From the NCBI GenBank assembly GCA_033239125.1, contig BSWB01000001.1:21851501-21915500 (forward strand): a stretch of DNA of 64,000 nucleotides, in the 5' to 3' direction. The stretch comes from Fagopyrum homotropicum (taxonomy: Eukaryota > Streptophyta > Magnoliopsida > Caryophyllales > Polygonaceae). Shown piece by piece: positions 58,970 to 64,000 of the stretch (positions are counted from its first letter, which is position 1; each line of letters opens with the position of its first letter). Below the pieces are notes generated by a model. The model made no database searches. It worked only from the letters and a program-made list of their open reading frames with translations, and was not told the DNA's origin. A program made the position numbers and the translations under genes.

Positions 58970-61900
58970 TGTAATATCCGGAAAATTTTCTTTCTTTCCG
59001 TTCATTTCCAAGCCAACATAATCTTGGTATTTTATGTGATGAATTAAACACATAAAATGATCTTTACAAAACTTTTATGATTTTATGTGGAATTTGATCA
59101 AATAAAATACTACTTATAACACTCTTGCAAAACTAGAATTTGATGGATCTTTTTACGAGACAATAAGGCAATTTGACAAGCCCATGGCAAGACTATGACA
59201 AACCCTCGACAAGGCCATGACAATACCTTGACGAGTTTTAAGCCCAATTCACTCCCTTCTTTGGCCTATATATTTTCCAAACCACAAACAACCTACTTCA
59301 GCCCACCTCTCCTTGCAACTGCTCCTGCTTGGACGTGGCCCAATAGCTCCCTTGCTGGTGAGTTGGCCCAACGACTTGATGAAGCCCATGGCCGGCCTTC
59401 TCTCTCTCCTATCCCTACGTAACCGCCGGAGATTGCGCAACACGTTGAGGATCTTCCTTCCCTAGCAGCGCCAGATCACGTGTATCTCGCCAGCTTTCAC
59501 TCATTCATTCCGTCACGTCCAGTTTCATTCTGTCTTCGGCGTTCACCTTCTGCTGTAGATCACCACCTTCGATCGATCGTTCCTGTGCAGCAGCGATGAT
59601 CTCATCAGTCCAAACCGTCCTCTCCTGTGCAGCAGCGACGACCCATGGAGTAGGGCATCGACACCAGCCCAGACAATCCTCTCCTGTGCAGCAGCGACGA
59701 CCCAGGGAGTAGGGCATCGACACTAGCCCAGACATCCTCTCCTGTGCAGCAAAGTCGACCCCAGGGGACCCCATGTGCAGCGACAATGCCACCCTTCGGG
59801 CCTTCCTTTCCTGATACCTCTGTCGAGACTATCAACTACACAGGGAGGAATAACTTCATTCCTGTAGGCGAGTAAGTACATGATGACCTCTTCCCTCCTG
59901 TGCAACAGCGGGTTCAACAGCAACCTTGAGCCATCGTTAATCTCTCGCTCGAGTCTTGAAATCGGGTAAGGTGGATGCCCTTCTCATTCTTGCACTTCCT
60001 CCCATGTAATTCATGCCTAATGAGTGCCCTTTTATGTCTCCTAAATCTACCCAGAACAGCCATAGAGGAGCTGGTACAGATTCATGTTGTTTCTTCCGAG
60101 TTTCAAGAAGTGTTGAACAACCGACTTTGAGCCTAGATTTGGGTAAGTTAGACTCTTCCTTTGCTCCTGGTTTTTGGATATGTTGTTGTCGGTATTGCAG
60201 TGTAGAACATACTGAAATTTGAGCCTATTCTGAGTTATAGTTTAGGAGATATGATTTTATCAAGTTGGCTTCTCATGCAGTTTTCTAAGTGTGCTGAGTT
60301 TGAGGAAAGTTGTTTGAGATGCAGTTTTGTGGAATAAATTTGGAGGGGTTATTGACTTCTGTTAGACTTGAATTTTGGATATGATATAGTTGGAATATTG
60401 TGGTGGAACATATTAAAATTTGGGATGAATCCAGCTAGTGGTTTAGGAGTTATGAATTTTTGAAGTTGAGATCTTAAACAGTTTTCTGGATGTTGCTGAA
60501 ATTGTTAAGTACTGGAATTTTCTGGGTTGTGCAGTCATGTTTGAGCTTAGGTTTGGATACCTTAGAAACATAATCCACCGTTCAGTTTTTAGTATGTTAT
60601 AGAGTGTCATACATAGTTCAACATATCAAAAGTGGAGACCGATCCAAGGGTCGGATCTGGATCCATAGGAGCTCAAAGTAGGCTAGTTGAGCTGTTTGAG
60701 AAAGAACTCAGAAATTGGCTAAGTATAAATTTCTGGTTTTGGAACCGACTTTGAGAATTTGTGTAGAAGTGATTATTATGTATTTTTGGGAAATTCTGGA
60801 TACTATGGATAGAGTGCATAGCATAAAAGATTTAGAGATTTTTGTTAGACTTTTTATATTTTTATTCGGTTTTCATATCTTAAGCCAAAGTCGGACGTTA
60901 GCGACTTTTTATGAAAGTCAAGAATGTAGTTAACTCTTCTAAATCTTTAGCAAACTTTCCTTTGAGAGTTTGAGTGTGGTTTTGAGTTCCAAAGAATAGT
61001 TTGGAACTTTGTTATGGAATTTTATGAAATTTCGGGACCAGGGGTAAAATAGTCTTTTATCCGTATAAGGGTATTTTGGTAATTTATCTGATGATAGAGT
61101 TAAATATCTTAGAAGTCAGAGACTTCTAATTAAGTGGGATATATTATTGATCCACTTGCCTTTTATAACAGGCGGTTGAGTTCCTGCGGTTACAGACCGA
61201 GTCGAGATAACGAGATTATGTTTAAATTCAGGTAAGTCCTTTGGGCTTACTTAGCTGACTTCCAGATATGAGTGTGGATAATGATAGTGGTGTGTGAATA
61301 AGATGTTTATATTTATATTTTAGTAATAATTATCTACCGACCTATACTTTGGCCTAAGAGTAACGGGCGGTGGCATTCTGCTCAGTTAGCCTGAGGGCGC
61401 TGGGGGTTTCTTTAGGGACTAGTCCACACTCGGTTTGTAGTGATGCTACCGGCGGAGGTAAGCTAGACCTACACCCAGTTGGATAAGGAACGGAGGCGAG
61501 AACTCTTAAGATTTCTCGTGCCACAACTGTAAAATGGAATAAGGTGACTCACTAAATGAATAGATAATAACCAGTTTGTGTGCCATCATGATGATTGTTT
61601 TATGTTATCTTGAGTGTGTTTGTGCTATCCTTATTCTGCTTATATTTGGATTTTAGCTAACGGTTTATCCGTGTTGTAGATTTGTAGAGATAGAAAGTTG
61701 CAGAGTGATCCGGAACGGATGGTCAGCCGGGTCCACGTACTCATTAGATGGGGACGGGGGAGTCTCCCTTACAGCTTGCATGTTATGTATATGTTTATGT
61801 TTTGTAAGGTTGTCACATGTGTACATTCATACCATAAAACTATTATGTTTCGAAATTGTTTTAAGTACATTTGTGCCTTGTTGTAAGATCCAAGTAATGT

Positions 61901-61979
61901 TGTTGTTAAACCAAGGTCGGGACCCATTGTGAGGTCCTAACCAGTAACTCCCCGAGTTCCAAGAATTTGGGGTGTTACA
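58970..61979 (+). mobile_element. Solo LTR E of the C family
   Basis: 3010 bp, starting TGTAATATCCGGAAAATTTT and ending TTTGGGGTGTTACA, with perfect 5-bp duplications TTACC at 58965-58969 and 61980-61984. No internal region is present, so it is the product of recombination between two LTRs of one insertion. The donor-like CAG|GTAAGT (intron start 61232) and acceptor-like TTGCAG (end 61703) are 472 bp apart, the same as in C. Small ORFs inside are not supported. Confidence 0.94.
59580..59790. repeat. 59-bp tandem repeat inside LTR E
   Basis: TCCTCTCCTGTGCAGCAGCG recurs at 59618, 59677 and about 59735, with GGAGTAGGGCATCGACAC between the copies. Minus-strand ORFs with repeated CCTGED are by-products. 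Confidence 0.88.
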
Positions 61980-61984
61980 TTACC

Positions 61985-62997
61985 TCATTCCAGCTTTTTC
62001 ATCTCTCTTACACTCTTCTTCTTCTTCATCTCCTCTTCTTTATATTCCTTTGAGTTTGTGAGAAGGTTTTGAGAGTTTGTTGAGGTTTTTGAGCTTGGAT
62101 GATCTTGAGGATGATGCTGAGTGTTGTTGTTGTGGTGCTAAGGTTGTGATGTGGGTAGATGCTCTTGGTTGCTGCCTAGGATTTTGCTGAGGTGAGACCT
62201 TCATCTCCATCTTCCTTTCTTCTTCTTCTTGCTTCTTCCTTCCTTTTCTAGCTTAGGATCACAAGTTAGACTTGTGTTGGATCCTTTCCTGAATGTTTTG
62301 ATGATCATATATGTGTATGTATACATATGTGTTGTTGTGGTGTGTTGAAGAAGAGAAGAGAGTCGAGAAAGAGATCAAAGAGAAGTCGGGGCTAACATTC
62401 TGCACAGACAGCCGCCCCTGCATCTGACTTTGGCCGCCCCTGCACCTGCCTGTGAGCCTCCCTTGCGCCTGGAGTGAGCCGCCCCTGCGCCTCCTTGGGT
62501 CAGCTTGGAGTTCCTTGCTTCTATTGGTGCATACCTTGTTGGTATGTCTTCCTTCCTTTCCTTTGGCCTTGACTTAGATGTTGGCTAGGCTAGCTTGGTT
62601 AGGACGAGTGGTATGATAGAGATGCGCCTTAGGCATCGTGTTTATGTTGAGGTTATGTTGTAGGCATCTATGAGCTTGTTATGGTCTTGAGGGTTAGATT
62701 GAGGTTGTAGGTTGGTTTTGGTTATGGAGACGAGTCTCGTAACCTTGCAGTTTGTGATGTTGTGTGCCTTGTTATTGCAGGCGTTGATTTCTCCCCAAGG
62801 GGAAGCTGTGACGTGGTAGTGGATACGAGTGTTACATGTAAGTCCATAGGACTTACTTAGCATTCAGTTGTGAGTTTGTGTGATTGTGATGGTTGTGTGT
62901 GTTCATATGATTGTGCATTTATAACCTAAACCGGACTAGGATGACCTTTATTACTTTAAATGACCCAAGTGTATTATAGCAGATCGTGACCACTTGC
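61985..62997 (+). mobile_element. LTR G, right part (truncated by LTR F)
   Basis: It contains CT-rich DNA, GCCGCCCCTGC-type short repeats at 62395-62490, then CATGTAAGTCCATAGGACTT (62835 onward) and GACCCAAGTGTATTATAGCA, which are the conserved LTR blocks of the other families. It is cut at 62998 before its end. No gene is seen. Confidence 0.72.
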
Positions 62998-64000
62998 TGT
63001 AACACCCCAAGTTTTTGGAACTCGGGGAGCTACTGGTTAGGACCTCACAATGGGTCCCGACCTTGGTTTAACAACAACTTTACTAGGATCGTACAACAAG
63101 GCACAAATGTATTTATAACAATTTCCAAAACATAATATTTTTATGGTATGAATGTACACATGTGACAGCCTTACAACCATATATATAGATACACAACATG
63201 CATGCCGTATGGAAGACTCCCTGTCCCCATCTAATGAGTACGTGGACCCGGCTGACCATCCGTCCCGAATCTCTCTGCCACTGTTTATCTCTACAATGTC
63301 TACAACACGGATAAACCGTTAGCTAACTAATCAAATATAAGAAGAAAGATAAATAGCACAAGCACACATAAGAAGATTATAAACACTCAACATGTTGGCA
63401 CACAATCCGGTTATTATTTGACAACTTATGTGATTCACTTCATCCTGTTTTAAAAGTTGTAGCACGAGAAATATTAAGATTCCCGCCTCCGTTCCTTATC
63501 CAACTGGTGATGGTTTGGCACACCTCCGTCGGTGGCATCCCCGCAAACCAAGTATGGACTAGTCCCAAAAGAAACCCACAGCGCCCTCGGGCTAACTGAG
63601 CAGAATGCTACCGCCCGTTACTCTTAGGCCAAATATGTAAGTCGGTCGATGATTACTATGAAATACACTAGTACACACATCATTCAAACACCACTATCAT
63701 CATTCACACTCGTATTTGACAGCTAGCTAAGTAAGCCCAAAGGACTTACCTGAAACAAAAGATAATCCCGTTATCTCGACTCGGTCCGCAACTGCAGGAA
63801 CTCAACCGCCTGTTATAAAAGGCAAGTGGATCAATAATGTATCCCACTTGATTAGAAGTCTCTAACTTCTAAGATTTTAAACTCTATCATTAGATAAATT
63901 ACCAAAATACCCCCGTAGTGGCAAAAGACTAATTTGTCCCCAGTGTCCGAGACCCTAGAAGTATTTTCAGAATATTTCTAAAACTTCATATGAAGCCCAA
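62998..64000 (-). mobile_element. LTR F of the C family, running out of the window
   Basis: Reads TGTAACACCCCAAGTTTTTG on the plus strand and follows the C LTR base for base with divergence, so it is an LTR end on the minus strand. The GTAAGT hairpin is at 63727-63751. Whether it is a solo LTR or part of a full element cannot be seen. Confidence 0.9.

Noticed and set aside
59505..59835. Minus-strand Cys-rich repeated ORFs (CCTGED type)
   Set aside because: They come from the 59-bp tandem repeat in LTR E.

Overview
The window is repeat-filled plant nuclear DNA, most likely from a eudicot; I do not name a genus. The evidence is Ty3/gypsy chromovirus and Athila retrotransposons, plant initiator-Met and tRNA-Asp primer sites, plant-type Helitron ends, and a captured fragment of a plastid-type DnaJ gene. 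I find no intact host gene, tRNA, rRNA, CRISPR or operon.

Layout, left to right. Element A (1-21563, + strand) is a chromodomain-bearing Ty3/gypsy element (Tekay/Del-like). Its left LTR runs in from outside the window. It is interrupted by a complete but mutated Athila element on the - strand (2522-15534, target duplication AAAAG). A's right LTR loses its last ~10 bp and joins directly to the internal tail of a second family, B (copy B0). That tail is split by element C (21617-31874, - strand, duplication GTGAT). Next comes a B-family LTR (32080-34777), the B1 interior, a nested B-like element B2 (38579-47773, duplication GCAAC), the rest of B1 and its 3' LTR (48432-51031). B0 and B1 therefore share the middle LTR, a three-LTR tandem array.

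The B array abuts the remainder of a Helitron-like region (51032-53435). This holds a truncated DnaJ-domain fragment, imperfect inverted repeats, a minisatellite and a textbook Helitron 3' end. That Helitron lies in the LTR of element D (53436-58515), which carries a second, opposite-strand Helitron (54572-57207). D's leader is entered by LTR G (58724-62997). G is interrupted by a solo LTR, E (58970-61979, duplication TTACC), and by LTR F (62998 to beyond the window, - strand).

How the parts relate. Athila keeps gag, protease, RT, RNase H, integrase and a 3' ORF with catalytic residues visible, and is broken by three nonsense codons and one homopolymer frameshift in gag-pol plus one stop in the 3' ORF. 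A keeps degraded RT/RNase H and a long integrase-chromodomain ORF. B1 and B2 share one internal deletion that removes the integrase core, so they probably depended on proteins supplied by relatives. Across all the chromovirus-type LTRs (A, B, B2, C, D, E, F, G) the same cis module recurs: a hairpin centred on GTAAGT and, where the LTR is complete, a CAG acceptor-like site 460-496 bp downstream, which looks like a conserved intron inside the LTR. Athila instead carries a repeated AATCG-N-CGATT motif in its LTRs, 3' untranslated DNA and two coding regions. These two patterns are the most novel signals I see.
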